In this document: in pieces, positions 1 to 8,980 of the stretch
Layout: every line of letters begins with the position of its first letter
How positions within the stretch are numbered: position 1 is the stretch's first letter
Assembly: GCA_002733995.1 (NCBI GenBank)
Contig: NVXR01000007.1
Coordinates: forward strand, 81,888 to 145,887
Length of the DNA stretch: 64,000 bases
From: Desulfotalea sp.
GTDB lineage: Bacteria > Desulfobacterota > Desulfobulbia > Desulfobulbales > Desulfocapsaceae
Direction: 5' to 3'
Position numbers and translations under genes: made by a program
Notes under the pieces: model-generated
Told to the model about the DNA's origin: nothing
Databases searched by the model: none
What the model saw: only the letters and a program-made list of their open reading frames with translations

Positions 1-1522
1 CCACATCGGCACGCATGCCTTTGCCATTGTCTGTAAATTCCACTTTGACATAGGGGACATTGGCTAAGAGTCCGGGATGATTCTTTTTGTAAAAGAGTAA
101 CTCCTCTGTTCCTATTGGCTTTGCCTTAATCGTTATCACGCCTTGCTGATAAATTGCATCGATGGCATTGAGGAAAAGGTTAAGGAAAACCTGTTGCACC
201 TGATGAGGGTCCGCCACTATTGGTGGTAAAGGTTCTGCGATATCCTCCCGTAGGGTGATGTTGCATTTTGCCAATCGGCTATTAATAAGAGGTTTGGTCT
301 CCGCTAGGATAGTGGCAAGGGCGGTGGGACGTTTGTGCGGTTCTGCTGGGCGGGCATAGGAAAAGAAATCACTCAGCAGAATATTGAGTCGATCCACCTG
401 ACGTATGATCCTTTGAGAACATTCAAGTTGCTCGCCATTGTTTCCCGCGTCTTCTTCGATGGATTGGGCCATTATTTTAATGCCGGCCAGAGGATTACGT
501 ACTTCGTGGGCAACGGCAGATGCAATCTCTGCGACAGTTGACAGGCGGTTCATTTTCTCCATTTCTTTGTGAACATATTTCAGCTCAGAGAGGTCCGCTA
601 TTGAGATAATGACACCGATCCTGTTGTTTTTTGCGTCTTCCCGGCTAACATTGGAGTATCCAATGATCTTTTTGTCCCCAGCTTGGTTTGATAGTGAAAT
701 CTCACGGTCAAGTTGTTCGGAGGTAGCGGGTAATATCTCCATGAGTTTTGTTGTGGATTCCGGGGAGAAAATATCGGCCAGATACCGATCCTCAAGGTGG
801 GTGGTAAAGGATTTTAGGATAACTTTTGCCGCAGAATTACTCTTTTGGATTTTGCCGTCTAGATCCGTAACAATGAGGCCATATTTTAGCCCTTGGATGA
901 TCGATTCAGAGAATTTCTTTTCCTCACGCAGGTTGATGACCGAAGTACGCAAATCATTGACCAGTTTGAGAAGTTGCTGGTCCATTTGCTGGGTTTCTAT
1001 GATAACTGCGAAGATATTTGCTACTGCTTCCAGGGTGGTTTTCACCTCTTCGCTGGGAGGTTGCCGGTTGGCGACGTAAATTGAGAGAACAGCAAGGGAC
1101 TTGCCGTTTTTGACAATGGGGATGCAGTATGTCCCGGGAAATGGTCGTGGGGTGCTGGAAAAAGCCTGGAGGGGTGGGGGGGATGTAAAATATTGCGCCT
1201 TACCACTCAGCGCCACCTGGCCACAGTGGCAGATGCCTACCGGGTGATCTTGGCAGGGTATGTCTGCGCTGGAGGTGAGCCTGTTGGTTATTTTTAGCGT
1301 CATCGTCTCAGTGGCTTGATCTATGAGGGAAAACACTGCATTAGTCCCAAGGTTGAGATGCTTTTGTTCAGTGATATAGTCTAGAATGTTGCGTATTTTA
1401 ACGTGAAAAGGGTAAGGTGTTATGGCCGTTTGAAGAATATTTATCAGGATGGATTGATGGCTCAGTTTGTTTTGGGGAGCTGATCCGTTGAGGGTGTCTT
1501 CATGATAGTCAATGGGTCCCAT
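1..1522 (-). CDS. Sensor histidine kinase (GAF-PAS-HisKA-HATPase), 3' end cut by window edge
   Basis: Translating the minus strand from the ATG at 1522 gives an uninterrupted frame of about 507 codons that runs off the left edge. A GAF-like region (about residues 40-190) is followed by a PAS-like region (about 200-320), then the dimerisation/phosphotransfer helix with VAHEVRNPLAGI, whose His is residue 339. The HATPase domain follows with an N-box (NLFLNAIDAI) and the first G-box (DNGKG) at the very edge. There are no evident transmembrane segments, so it is probably cytoplasmic. It should autophosphorylate and pass phosphate to a response regulator; none is adjacent inside the window, so the partner may lie beyond position 1. 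The signal is unknown. Confidence 0.88.
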   Translation of the reverse strand, partial: MGPIDYHEDTLNGSAPQNKLSHQSILINILQTAITPYPFHVKIRNILDYITEQKHLNLGTNAVFSLIDQATETMTLKITNRLTSSADIPCQDHPVGICHCGQVALSGKAQYFTSPPPLQAFSSTPRPFPGTYCIPIVKNGKSLAVLSIYVANRQPPSEEVKTTLEAVANIFAVIIETQQMDQQLLKLVNDLRTSVINLREEKKFSESIIQGLKYGLIVTDLDGKIQKSNSAAKVILKSFTTHLEDRYLADIFSPESTTKLMEILPATSEQLDREISLSNQAGDKKIIGYSNVSREDAKNNRIGVIISIADLSELKYVHKEMEKMNRLSTVAEIASAVAHEVRNPLAGIKIMAQSIEEDAGNNGEQLECSQRIIRQVDRLNILLSDFFSYARPAEPHKRPTALATILAETKPLINSRLAKCNITLREDIAEPLPPIVADPHQVQQVFLNLFLNAIDAIYQQGVITIKAKPIGTEELLFYKKNHPGLLANVPYVKVEFTDNGKGMRADV

Positions 1523-1862
1523 GGCTCTTGCTACTTATCCTTGTTAGTTGTGTGTCTGCAAACGATTCGATCTGCGTCTGGGAGATGGCGATCGTTCACT
1601 CTTCTACGGTCTCAAATAATACCTTGATCTTTATTGAAAAAACAAGAGAATAGCGATAATTCATGTGGGCTTTGGAAAATTTACCTGTTCTGCTGTTGAA
1701 ATGACCTCTCAAAAGAGGAAACGGAACCTTATTGGTGTTATTTATGGTTAGTATAGGTTGTTTCTTGGATTGTGAGCTGCTAGGCATGGAAAAAAAAATC
1801 ACTATGCATTACCTCACCTTTTGTGGCCAACATTTTGGTTTCAAAGGAGAACACATTTAAAA
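1523..1862. other. Intergenic region between divergent kinase and tungstate operon
   Basis: These 340 bases separate two divergent genes and should hold both promoters. No convincing coding signal was found: the short minus-strand frame at 1596-1802 has no ribosome binding site or recognisable content. A GGAGA motif at 1846-1850 probably serves the ATG at 1863. No strong terminator or palindromic operator was seen. Confidence 0.5.
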
Positions 1863-2801
1863 ATGAATGAATTACAGAGAAATAAATTCTTAACGACCAA
1901 GGAAGTGGCGAAGCTGCTCCATGTGAATGACAAGATGGTGTATTCTCTGGTTAATGACAAGGGGTTACCTGCGACAAAGGTAACCGGTAAGTGGCTTTTC
2001 CCACGACGACTTGTCGAAGATTGGCTGGAAACACATATACTTAATTACAAAAAACCCGGTTTTGGGAGTCTTTCTGACGAAGGGGTCCTTTTGCTTGCCG
2101 GTAGTGATGATTTACTCTTTCAGAGGACCCTGTCTCTTCTCCATCAAAAAGACCCTGGTACGGTTGGCTTTTTTGCCAATCTTGGCAGTATGGGAGGACT
2201 TAAAAGCCTCAGAAGAGGGCTCTGCCATATTGGGGTCTGTCATTTGCTTCAAGATGACAATGAAGAGTATAATTTTGATTTTGCAGATCAGGAGTTGGAT
2301 AAGGCTCCGGTCTTTGTTAATTTCAGTCGCAGACAGCAGGGACTTCTTGTGCCAAAAGGAAATCCAAAAGGAATTACCTGTGTTGCTGATCTGGCAGGAA
2401 AAGATGTAACCATGGTAAACCGGCCCCTCGGAACGGGGACCAGACTCTTACTCGACTACGAAATTGCCAAATCTGACATCTCTGCCAGTCAAATATCTGG
2501 TTATCAGCGTGAAGTCTCAAGACACTTGGATGCCGGGTTGGAAGTTCTTGCAGGAAGGGCGGATGTTGCTCCAGGAATACGCTCGGTTGCAGGGGTGTTA
2601 GGGCTCGGATTTGTGTCACTAAGATGGGAACGATTTGACTTGCTGATCCTAAGAGAACGGTTTTTTGAACGTGGTATCCAGAATTTTATCGGTTTGCTCC
2701 ATGAAAAACCGTTTCGAGATCTTGCCGCCAGTTTTGAGGGATACGATGTGTCACTTTGTGGGAAGATGCTTTTTCCAGATAATTTTAATCAGGAGGAATA
2801 G
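1863..2801 (+). CDS. HTH (excisionase-type) regulator fused to a periplasmic-binding-like ligand domain; likely molybdate/tungstate responsive
   Basis: The 312-residue protein starts with an excisionase-like helix-turn-helix (about residues 5-55: LTTKEVAKLLHVNDKMVY, with a GKWLFPR wing). The rest resembles the PBP-like ligand domain seen in Mo/W-related regulators, including the stretch MVNRPLGTGTR. There is no signal peptide, so it acts in the cytoplasm. The ATG at 1863 is chosen over an upstream in-frame start at 1821 because AAAGGAGA lies 12 nt before it. The stop codon is 3 nt from tupA, whose AGGAGG lies inside the end of this gene, so the two are co-transcribed. An oxyanion-sensing role is inferred from context. 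It does not look like the integrase-type/TOBE TunR regulators. Confidence 0.8.
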   Translation: MNELQRNKFLTTKEVAKLLHVNDKMVYSLVNDKGLPATKVTGKWLFPRRLVEDWLETHILNYKKPGFGSLSDEGVLLLAGSDDLLFQRTLSLLHQKDPGTVGFFANLGSMGGLKSLRRGLCHIGVCHLLQDDNEEYNFDFADQELDKAPVFVNFSRRQQGLLVPKGNPKGITCVADLAGKDVTMVNRPLGTGTRLLLDYEIAKSDISASQISGYQREVSRHLDAGLEVLAGRADVAPGIRSVAGVLGLGFVSLRWERFDLLILRERFFERGIQNFIGLLHEKPFRDLAASFEGYDVSLCGKMLFPDNFNQEE

Positions 2802-2804
2802 TAC

Positions 2805-3698
2805 ATGTTGAAAAAAGTGAGTGTGTGGGTAGCCGCATTGTGTGTGTTACTCGGGGTGCAGTCCGGTGCAATGGCATCAGAAAACGTATTGAAAATGTCC
2901 ACAACTACCAGTACCCAATCTTCTGGGTTATTGGATTTGTTGCTGCCAGAATTCAAAAAAGATACTGGTATTGCCGTAAAGGTGATAGCCAAAGGAACCG
3001 GCGCGGCCATTCGTGATGGTGAAGACGGTAATGTAGATGTTATTTTTGTTCATGCCAAGGGGCGTGAAGATAAATTTGTGGCGGATGGTTTTGGTACAAA
3101 AAGATATGCGGTTATGCATAATGATTTTGTAATCATTGGACCTGCTGCTGATCCTGCAGGAATTAAAGGCCTATCCGATGCGGGTGTAGCCATGGGGAAG
3201 ATTGCTGCGGCAAAAGCTACCTTTATCTCCCGTGGTGATGACAGTGGAACCCATACCAAGGAGCAGTTTCTTTGGGGAAAATCCGGTGTTGAGCTTGTTA
3301 AGAGTTCCCGGACCATCATCAAAAAAGGCAAGAAGAAGGAAGTCTCTTCAGAGATGCCAGCCAACTCTGAAGCATGGTACCGTTCAATTGGTCAAGGCAT
3401 GGGGAAAACCATAATCTTTGCCGAAGAAAAGCAGGCGTACACCATCAGTGATCGCGGAACCTATATCAAATTTAAATTTGGCAAAAAACCCGCTGTTGAT
3501 TTGGAAGTGTTGACTGAAGGTGGTGCTGATCTTGCAAATCCATACGGTATTATTCCGGTTAATCCTGCCATGTATCCACATGTACAAAATGACCTAGCAA
3601 TGCAGTTTGTTGATTGGATCATATCTGAAAAAGGTCAAAAGATGATCGCAGATTATCGTCTTGAAGACCAACAACTCTTCTACCCTGATGCAAAATAG
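2805..3698 (+). CDS. tupA: Tungstate ABC transporter, periplasmic binding protein TupA
   Basis: This 297-residue protein has a clear signal peptide (about 24 residues, ending GAMA) followed by the TupA hallmark TTTSTQSSGLLD near the mature N-terminus, which forms part of the oxyanion site. Further family features are DVIFVHA, FISRGDDSGTH and the C-terminal NPYGIIPVNP. It captures tungstate in the periplasm for the TupBC importer, supplying tungsten for enzymes such as formate dehydrogenases or aldehyde oxidoreductases. A strong AGGAGG precedes the ATG. It sits between its putative regulator and tupBC, with a terminator-like hairpin directly downstream. Molybdate binding cannot be excluded from sequence. 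Confidence 0.93.
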   Translation: MLKKVSVWVAALCVLLGVQSGAMASENVLKMSTTTSTQSSGLLDLLLPEFKKDTGIAVKVIAKGTGAAIRDGEDGNVDVIFVHAKGREDKFVADGFGTKRYAVMHNDFVIIGPAADPAGIKGLSDAGVAMGKIAAAKATFISRGDDSGTHTKEQFLWGKSGVELVKSSRTIIKKGKKKEVSSEMPANSEAWYRSIGQGMGKTIIFAEEKQAYTISDRGTYIKFKFGKKPAVDLEVLTEGGADLANPYGIIPVNPAMYPHVQNDLAMQFVDWIISEKGQKMIADYRLEDQQLFYPDAK

Positions 3699-3732
3699 CT
3701 TCTGGTAAAGAGCTGTGTAAGGTTTTAAAGTG

Positions 3733-3763
3733 CGGGGAGGTGTTTTCTCACCTTCCCGTTTTT
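3733..3763 (+). terminator. Intrinsic terminator between tupA and tupB
   Basis: A 10-bp stem (3733-3742 with 3749-3758, one G-U pair) encloses a 6-nt loop and is followed directly by five T residues (3759-3763). It is probably a partial terminator that keeps binding-protein transcripts above those of the membrane components. It also argues against a TTG start for tupB at 3762. Confidence 0.8.
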
Positions 3764-3800
3764 GCTGTTGTCAAGACTACATCTTCTCGTATACCCGGTT

Positions 3801-4505
3801 ATGGATCTTCTCTTTGATAGTGTTGCTTCTGCCTTCGTCCTCCTGATGTCTTTTGACAGGGAACTCATTGAAATTGTACTCGTTTCATTGAATGTCAGCT
3901 GTTTTGCAACCATCATAGCTTCGTTGGTTGGCATTCCAGGTGGATTTGTTGTCGCCTATTCTTCATTTCCAGGTAAGAGACTGGTGCTTACCTGCCTCAA
4001 TACCTTGCTTGCTTTACCAACGGTCGTGATTGGTTTACTGGTCTATTCTTTTATATCGAGGAAGGGGCTGTTTGGTTCTCTGGATCTGCTGTACACTCAA
4101 AAAGCAATCATCATTGGTCAGGTTATTCTTATTGTTCCTGTGATCATGACCCTTACTATTGCTGCTGTGAGCAGGATAGATGATCGTTATCGAACCACCG
4201 CTTTGACCCTTGGTGCCAGTAGAATTCAGATGGCAAGGGTGATCTTTCTGGAGGCTCGTTACGGGGTTTTGGCAGCGGTCATTGCCGCCTTTGGCCGGGT
4301 TATAGCAGAGGTAGGAATTAGTATGATGCTTGGGGGGAATGCCAAGGGTTTTACCCGGACGATGACGACTGCCATGGCTCTTGAGTACGATAAAGGGGAA
4401 TTTGTCTTAGCTGTAGCTTTGGGGATAACTCTTATGAGCCTTGCCTTTTTGATAAACCTGCTGTTCCATTTTTTCCAGGGAAGGACTGGCAATGAAGCTG
4501 TATAA
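3801..4505 (+). CDS. tupB: Tungstate ABC transporter permease TupB
   Basis: The 234-residue integral membrane protein has about five or six hydrophobic helices. The permease coupling loop is visible as TLGASRIQMARVIFLEARYG, contacting the ATPase. The family context TALTLGAS and GRVIAEVGISMMLGGN match the TupB/WtpB/ModB-like permeases. The ATG at 3801 is preferred because the in-frame TTG at 3762 lies in the T-tract of the preceding terminator; the ATG itself lacks a strong Shine-Dalgarno, which fits low expression relative to tupA. It overlaps tupC by 14 nt, indicating translational coupling. Confidence 0.9.
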   Translation: MDLLFDSVASAFVLLMSFDRELIEIVLVSLNVSCFATIIASLVGIPGGFVVAYSSFPGKRLVLTCLNTLLALPTVVIGLLVYSFISRKGLFGSLDLLYTQKAIIIGQVILIVPVIMTLTIAAVSRIDDRYRTTALTLGASRIQMARVIFLEARYGVLAAVIAAFGRVIAEVGISMMLGGNAKGFTRTMTTAMALEYDKGEFVLAVALGITLMSLAFLINLLFHFFQGRTGNEAV

Positions 4506-5541
4506 GCTTGAAAATATAAAAAGAATTTACGGTCGGCGGACTGTGCTGGATATAGCAGATCTTGAAATCTCAGCCGGGAAAATCTACACCCTTATCGGAC
4601 CTAACGGGGCGGGAAAGACGAGTCTTCTAAAGATCCTGGCCTTTCTTGACCTACCAAGTAAAGGAAGGATGCACTTCACGGGGCAGGAGGTTGGTCGTAG
4701 TGAAAAATCTCTACACCCTTTTCGAAAACGGGTGGTACTGCTTGACCAGAGTCCCATTATGTTCACCGGTTCTGTCTGGAGCAACATAGAGTTCGGCTTG
4801 AAGGTGCGCGGGGTTGCCGGGGCCGAAAAGAAAAGACGTATTGAAGAGGTGCTTGAGTTGGTGGGCCTTGCACGTTTTAAAGATTACAATGCCCAGGGCT
4901 TGTCGGGGGGCGAGACGAAGCGGATAGCCCTTGCAAGGGCGCTGGTGCTTCGGCCAGAGGTATTGCTTTGTGATGAGCCTACGGCCAATGTAGACCGGGA
5001 AAATCAGGAAATCATTCTCTCCATCATCGAACAGATTAATAAAGAGCAAAAGACCTCGGTGATTTTCTCAACCCACTACCTTTCCCAAGGGAACCGACTG
5101 GCCCACCATAGCCTGATGTTGCAGCATGGTTCACTTTCTGATAAAGCAAATGAAAACATCTTTCGTATAACCGTGGTGGGTTTTGAAGGTGACAAAGCTC
5201 TCTGTCAATTAACAGGACAACTCTTACTGCGAATTCCCAGGGCCGCCTTGCCTGGGGAGACGAGCTTTGCTAAAATCCATATAAAATCCGGTCTTCTTGA
5301 GTGTGGTCCTGGCAATGGCGATAGAGTTGATGGTAACGTTGTAACTGGACATATAACTGAGATGAGCCAGGAATGTGGGCGTGTGAGGCTTGGCATAAAT
5401 ATAGGGGTGAATCTGTTTCTTACCCTGCCGATGGATAAGTATCTACGCGAACAACCAAGGATAGGGGGACGGGTAGAGGTCTTTATTCCAGATGTAGCGG
5501 TAGGTTTTAGTAGTTTTGCTTCTTCTTTACCCACTGCATAA
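4492..5541 (+). CDS. tupC: Tungstate ABC transporter ATP-binding protein TupC
   Basis: In this 349-residue cytoplasmic ATPase, Walker A is GPNGAGKTS (residues 36-44), the signature is LSGGETKRIALARAL (about 138-152), and Walker B is VLLCDEPTANVD. After the ATPase core (about 1-220) comes a C-terminal TOBE/Mop-like region (about 225-345), the oxyanion-sensing domain typical of Mo/W importers. The start overlaps the tupB stop by 14 nt. It energises tungstate import together with TupA and TupB. Confidence 0.93.
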   Translation: MKLYKLENIKRIYGRRTVLDIADLEISAGKIYTLIGPNGAGKTSLLKILAFLDLPSKGRMHFTGQEVGRSEKSLHPFRKRVVLLDQSPIMFTGSVWSNIEFGLKVRGVAGAEKKRRIEEVLELVGLARFKDYNAQGLSGGETKRIALARALVLRPEVLLCDEPTANVDRENQEIILSIIEQINKEQKTSVIFSTHYLSQGNRLAHHSLMLQHGSLSDKANENIFRITVVGFEGDKALCQLTGQLLLRIPRAALPGETSFAKIHIKSGLLECGPGNGDRVDGNVVTGHITEMSQECGRVRLGINIGVNLFLTLPMDKYLREQPRIGGRVEVFIPDVAVGFSSFASSLPTA

Positions 5542-5690
5542 TTGCTCCAGGATGACGAATTGTACGGCATAATCAGCTTCTTGCAGAGCTTGGAGTCAAA
5601 GGAGTGTTTATAGTGAATGGGAGTTGGATCTTCTTTATTTGAAGATGGAGAAATCGTAGCTGAGATATATTTAAGCAGGGAGGAAGTGTA

Positions 5691-6140
5691 ATGAAGAAAG
5701 CCATTGATATTATGACCAAAGATGTGGTCACTGTGCAAAAGAATACTACCGTAGCAGAGCTAGCAAACCTTCTTGCTACCCATAATATTGGAGGAACCCC
5801 AGTTGTGGATGCCCAGGGGCAGCTTTTGGGAGTAGTAACGGAAAGTGACCTTATTGATCAGACAAAAAAATTGCATATCCCAACTGTTGTGACAATTCTT
5901 GATTCAGTCATTTACCTCGAAAATCCTGACAGAATGGAAAAAGAGATGCTCAAAATGGCAGGTACTACGGTGGGGGATATTTTTACTGAAAACCCACAGA
6001 CGGTAGCAGAAGACACATCACTGGAAGAAATTGCGACTATAATGTCAGAAAAAAATATCCACACCTTGCCTGTTGTTTGTAACTCTAAATTAATTGGAGT
6101 AATAGGCAAACAGGACATTATAAAAACGCTGATTCCTTAG
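5691..6140 (+). CDS. Tandem CBS-domain protein
   Basis: The 149-residue soluble protein is made almost entirely of two CBS motifs: IMTKDVVTVQKNTTVAEL near the N-terminus and IFTENPQTVAEDTSLEEI in the second half, each followed by the usual GVVTESD- or GVIGKQD-type strand. CBS pairs bind adenine nucleotides or similar ligands and act as energy sensors. Here the domain stands alone, so its target is not evident. A GGGAGG Shine-Dalgarno precedes the ATG. It follows tupC by 149 nt and precedes the MscS gene by 48 nt, so co-transcription with either is possible. Confidence 0.88.
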   Translation: MKKAIDIMTKDVVTVQKNTTVAELANLLATHNIGGTPVVDAQGQLLGVVTESDLIDQTKKLHIPTVVTILDSVIYLENPDRMEKEMLKMAGTTVGDIFTENPQTVAEDTSLEEIATIMSEKNIHTLPVVCNSKLIGVIGKQDIIKTLIP

Positions 6141-6188
6141 TCTGGAGTAGATTCGTTTTTTTCTATGGTTTAGGGTGATGGAGGTGTT

Positions 6189-7427
6189 ATGGGGGCGTCT
6201 GGTTCTGCTGCGCGTTTTGGCTATGTGCTGATTCTTGCTATTGGCATATCGTTGGTTCCGCTGGTCGGGTTTGCTGGAGCTGATTCTGCTTCTTTGAATG
6301 CTGTAGAGCAGACCCTTATCTCTTTTTTAGCTCCGGTGATTGATGTTTTTTCCGGTAATAGTTGGTTGCAGGGCGGGGCCGCTATTGCCGCTACCTTTAC
6401 TGTTGCCTCTCTTGTGACCTGGTTGCTTTTTAAGGTTATTCGAAAAATTACGACCAAAACCAGTGTGCAGTTAGATGACCAGATAACACTTCTTGCCCGT
6501 CCGCCTGTGTACTATACCTTTGTTGTGAGTGGTATTACCTACGGGCTTTCCCTTATGCCTCTTTCTGCTACTATTCAACTGTTGACGGCAAGATCTATCC
6601 AGAGTTTAGGCGTTATTGTCTGGATACTATTTTTTAGCAGGTTAGCCTCTCTGTTGCTTAAGCGTTTGGCAACTCTTTCCCATAAATATGCGTTTATAGA
6701 ACGGCGTACAGTCACTTTATTTGATAACGCGGCCAAGGTCGTGATAATTGGTATAGGTGTCTATCTCATTTTTGTTATCTGGAAAATAGATATGACAGCT
6801 TGGCTTGCATCCGCAGGAATTGTGGGTATTGCCGTTGGCTTTGCCGCGAAAGATACACTATCGAATCTTTTTGCAGGTATCTTTATCTTGGCCGATGCTC
6901 CATATAAAGTTGGGGATTTTATTGTTTTGGATAGCGGTGGCAGGGGCAAGGTTACCCACATTGGCCTCAGGTCCACCAGGATTCTCAGTCGCGACGATGT
7001 TGAAGTAACTATTCCAAATTCGATTATTGGTAATTCAACCATTGTTAATCAGTCCGGTGGACCATCTGAAAAGATGCGCGTACGCTTAACTATTGGTGTG
7101 GCATATGGTACGGATATAGACGTGGTGAAAGAGACGATGCTCAGGATAGCTCAAGCGGAACCCCAGGTGTGTACTTCACCTGAACCTAGTCTAAGGTTTC
7201 GTGTTTTTGCCGCCTCTAGTCTCGATTTTGAGCTGCGCTGCTGGATCTATCACCCTCAATTTTGTAGTCGGGTTATCGACGCTCTTAATAGTGAAATTTA
7301 TAAAGAATTTGAACGTTTAAGTATAGAAATTCCGTATGCAAAACAGGACTTGTACATCAGAGGGCTTCCTGAAGATTTTATCAAAAATAGTGGGGCCAGA
7401 GAAAGGACCTTTTCTCCTAGGGAGTAG
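6189..7427 (+). CDS. MscS-family mechanosensitive ion channel
   Basis: The 412-residue membrane protein has an N-terminal hydrophobic segment that may be a signal peptide or first helix, several further helices, and the MscS pore/beta-domain signature AGIVGIAVGFAAKDTLSN followed by LFAGIFILADAPYKVGDFIV (about residues 210-255). The soluble beta domain continues with RSTRILSRDDVEVTIPNS. It should open under membrane tension to release osmolytes during hypo-osmotic shock. It is longer than E. coli MscS (286 residues) because of extra N-terminal helices. A GGAGG precedes the ATG by 3 nt. No partner gene is evident. Confidence 0.9.
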   Translation: MGASGSAARFGYVLILAIGISLVPLVGFAGADSASLNAVEQTLISFLAPVIDVFSGNSWLQGGAAIAATFTVASLVTWLLFKVIRKITTKTSVQLDDQITLLARPPVYYTFVVSGITYGLSLMPLSATIQLLTARSIQSLGVIVWILFFSRLASLLLKRLATLSHKYAFIERRTVTLFDNAAKVVIIGIGVYLIFVIWKIDMTAWLASAGIVGIAVGFAAKDTLSNLFAGIFILADAPYKVGDFIVLDSGGRGKVTHIGLRSTRILSRDDVEVTIPNSIIGNSTIVNQSGGPSEKMRVRLTIGVAYGTDIDVVKETMLRIAQAEPQVCTSPEPSLRFRVFAASSLDFELRCWIYHPQFCSRVIDALNSEIYKEFERLSIEIPYAKQDLYIRGLPEDFIKNSGARERTFSPRE

Positions 7428-7683
7428 ACGGGCTGTTGGCGCGTTTGCAATGTGATGTAAAACCTCTTAAACCATATTCTCCGTGAACATTGTCCTGTTT
7501 TTAGGTGGGCAATATTGGCAGTGCCAGAACGGATGAAAAAACAAGCCCGCTGATTGTTGTATCGTAAATATGATATCATAAAGAACAATAGAAGATTCTT
7601 GGATGTGTGTGGGATGTCTGCATAGGGATGCCCCACAACGGAGAGCAGTAACAGTTTGCCAACCTTAACCAAGGAGAATGTCT

Positions 7684-7896
7684 ATGTCTGAGAGTGTTTA
7701 CAAGATTATTGAAATGGTGGGAGCAAGTCCAACTTCGTGGGAGGACGCCACCCAGAATGCGATAAAGTCGGCGGGGTTAAGTATCAGAGATCTGCGTATT
7801 GCAGAGGTTGAAAAACTCGATATGAAGATTGAAGACGGGAAAGTGGCTCTCTTCCGGGCCCGGGTGAAATTGTCTTTTAAAGTTTTATCTGATTAA
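7684..7896 (+). CDS. Dodecin family flavin-binding protein
   Basis: The 70-residue protein matches dodecins in length and in the pattern VYKIIEMVGASPTSWEDA, a central AEV strand and a final FRARVKLSFKV strand. Dodecins form hollow dodecamers that sequester and buffer flavins. The start at 7684 is chosen over the ATG at 7678 because the AAGGAG ends at 7676, only 1 nt from 7678 but 7 nt from 7684. A perfect 12-bp palindrome lies about 100 nt upstream (7569-7580), and a perfect 11-bp stem-loop follows the gene. A flavodoxin gene lies convergently downstream, which gives a small flavin-related neighbourhood. Confidence 0.92.
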   Translation: MSESVYKIIEMVGASPTSWEDATQNAIKSAGLSIRDLRIAEVEKLDMKIEDGKVALFRARVKLSFKVLSD

Positions 7897-7910
7897 GCCA
7901 ATTATTGAAC

Positions 7911-7942
7911 ATATTCCTCGATGTTGTCAGGTCGAGGAATAT
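7911..7942 (+). terminator. Stem-loop after the dodecin gene
   Basis: A perfect 11-bp inverted repeat (7911-7921 with 7932-7942) and a 10-nt loop lie 15 nt after the dodecin stop. The T-tract is poor (TGTGTTG), so it may stabilise the 3' end rather than terminate strongly. Confidence 0.55.
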
Positions 7943-7955
7943 TGTGTTGTACAGC

Positions 7956-8000
7956 AAAAAATATCAAAGGCAGTAACATACTGGCTATTGCCTCTGATAT
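7956..8000 (-). terminator. Intrinsic terminator of the flavodoxin gene
   Basis: On the minus strand a 12-bp stem (8000-7989 with 7972-7961, one G-U pair) is followed by a run of six U residues (7961-7956). It lies 11 nt past the flavodoxin stop codon and completes that transcript. Confidence 0.8.
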
Positions 8001-8010
8001 AAAATAACAG

Positions 8011-8454
8011 TTAGGCTAGTTTTTTTCCCATGGCCTTACCGTAATCCTGACATGCTTTAAGGCCGTCTTCCGCGGCGACTGTCGTTTCGGTTAAATTCAG
8101 AGCACCTAGATCTGTCATATCCATTTTAAATACATGCTGCATGGTATCATAGATCATTGGTGCGCTTTCCCCGCTGTGGGTGTGGGAACCAAAGGCACCC
8201 CCTAGTTTTCCTGTTAGGTCTGCCAGCTCTGCCTTGAAGAGGAACTGTTTCATTCCGCCTGTCATATCTTTGTGGTATGTCGGGCAGCCAAAGAGATAGG
8301 CGTCATAGCCGATGATGTCGAGTTCGTTTTCTATGGCCGATATTTTTTTTACTTCAACTTCACAAGCTGCAAAACGTAATCCTTCTGCAAGGTAATTTGC
8401 CATGGTCTCTGTTTTTCCTGTCCTGCTTGAGTAGGCGATCAATACTTTCTTCAT
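8011..8454 (-). CDS. Flavodoxin
   Basis: The 147-residue protein begins MKKVLIAYSSRTGKTETMA, with the FMN phosphate loop SSRTGKT at residues 9-15. DAYLFGCPTYH and GAFGSHTHSG match the two isoalloxazine loops. It should carry electrons as a low-potential one-electron carrier in the cytoplasm. The start at 8454 is chosen because CAGGAG precedes it and FMN-domain homology begins there; the frame is open for 53 more codons upstream, but those overlap the neighbouring gene and look like non-flavodoxin sequence. A strong terminator follows. Confidence 0.93.
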   Translation of the reverse strand: MKKVLIAYSSRTGKTETMANYLAEGLRFAACEVEVKKISAIENELDIIGYDAYLFGCPTYHKDMTGGMKQFLFKAELADLTGKLGGAFGSHTHSGESAPMIYDTMQHVFKMDMTDLGALNLTETTVAAEDGLKACQDYGKAMGKKLA

Positions 8455-8524
8455 GGAATCTCCTGTTAGGTTTATACTTCGGCTTGTTTTGTGTTCTCCA
8501 TCGTGTTGTAGGGGGGGGCCAATG

Positions 8525-8980
8525 TTATTTGGCAAGTTGTTTTCTTGCCGCAAGCTTTGCGTCAATGAGTTCTTTGTGGCTGAGACGTAGCAGGTTCGCA
8601 AGCTTATGGGCAAAATGATCTTCGTGACTTTCTAAGTGGTCGTCGATGAGTATGATGGACCAGACAGATTCCATCAACTTGACCTTTTCCTCTTTGCTGA
8701 AATTCTGGTTCAGGTGGCGGGTAAAGTGGAATATATCTATAGATTCTTCTCGTTTGTCCCTACTCTTTGCAAGGAGATCTTCGATGTCGAGGGCCTTGAT
8801 AGCGAAGGTCGAAGTGAGGGTCTTTTGCAAATGTTCCAATTCACTGGCGGAGCATTCTCCATCAACATAGGCAGCTTCCAACAAGAGGACGCAGAGGGCA
8901 ATATGTCCATCGGAACCCGGGGAACTTTTACTTACTTTTTGTTCTTTATTGCCGAGGATGTTTTTTACAAAATCAAACAT
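8525..8980 (-). CDS. TerB-like (tellurite-resistance/DUF533-type) protein
   Basis: The 151-residue, mostly helical soluble protein has the TerB-type acidic repeat: ALCVLLLEAAYVDGECSASE (about residues 28-47) and VWSIILIDDHLESHED later. This acidic fold may bind metal. TerB-domain proteins are widespread and only loosely linked to tellurite; the role here is unknown. AAGGAA precedes the ATG. It lies 70 nt upstream of the flavodoxin on the same strand, so they may be co-transcribed. Confidence 0.82.
   Translation of the reverse strand: MFDFVKNILGNKEQKVSKSSPGSDGHIALCVLLLEAAYVDGECSASELEHLQKTLTSTFAIKALDIEDLLAKSRDKREESIDIFHFTRHLNQNFSKEEKVKLMESVWSIILIDDHLESHEDHFAHKLANLLRLSHKELIDAKLAARKQLAK

Noticed and set aside
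609..1079. 156-codon plus-strand frame
   Set aside because: It is antisense to the histidine kinase, whose minus-strand frame is open over the whole of 1-1522 and has full kinase motifs.
3762..3800. TTG start extending tupB by 13 codons
   Set aside because: The TTG lies in the T-tract of an intrinsic terminator and has no ribosome site.
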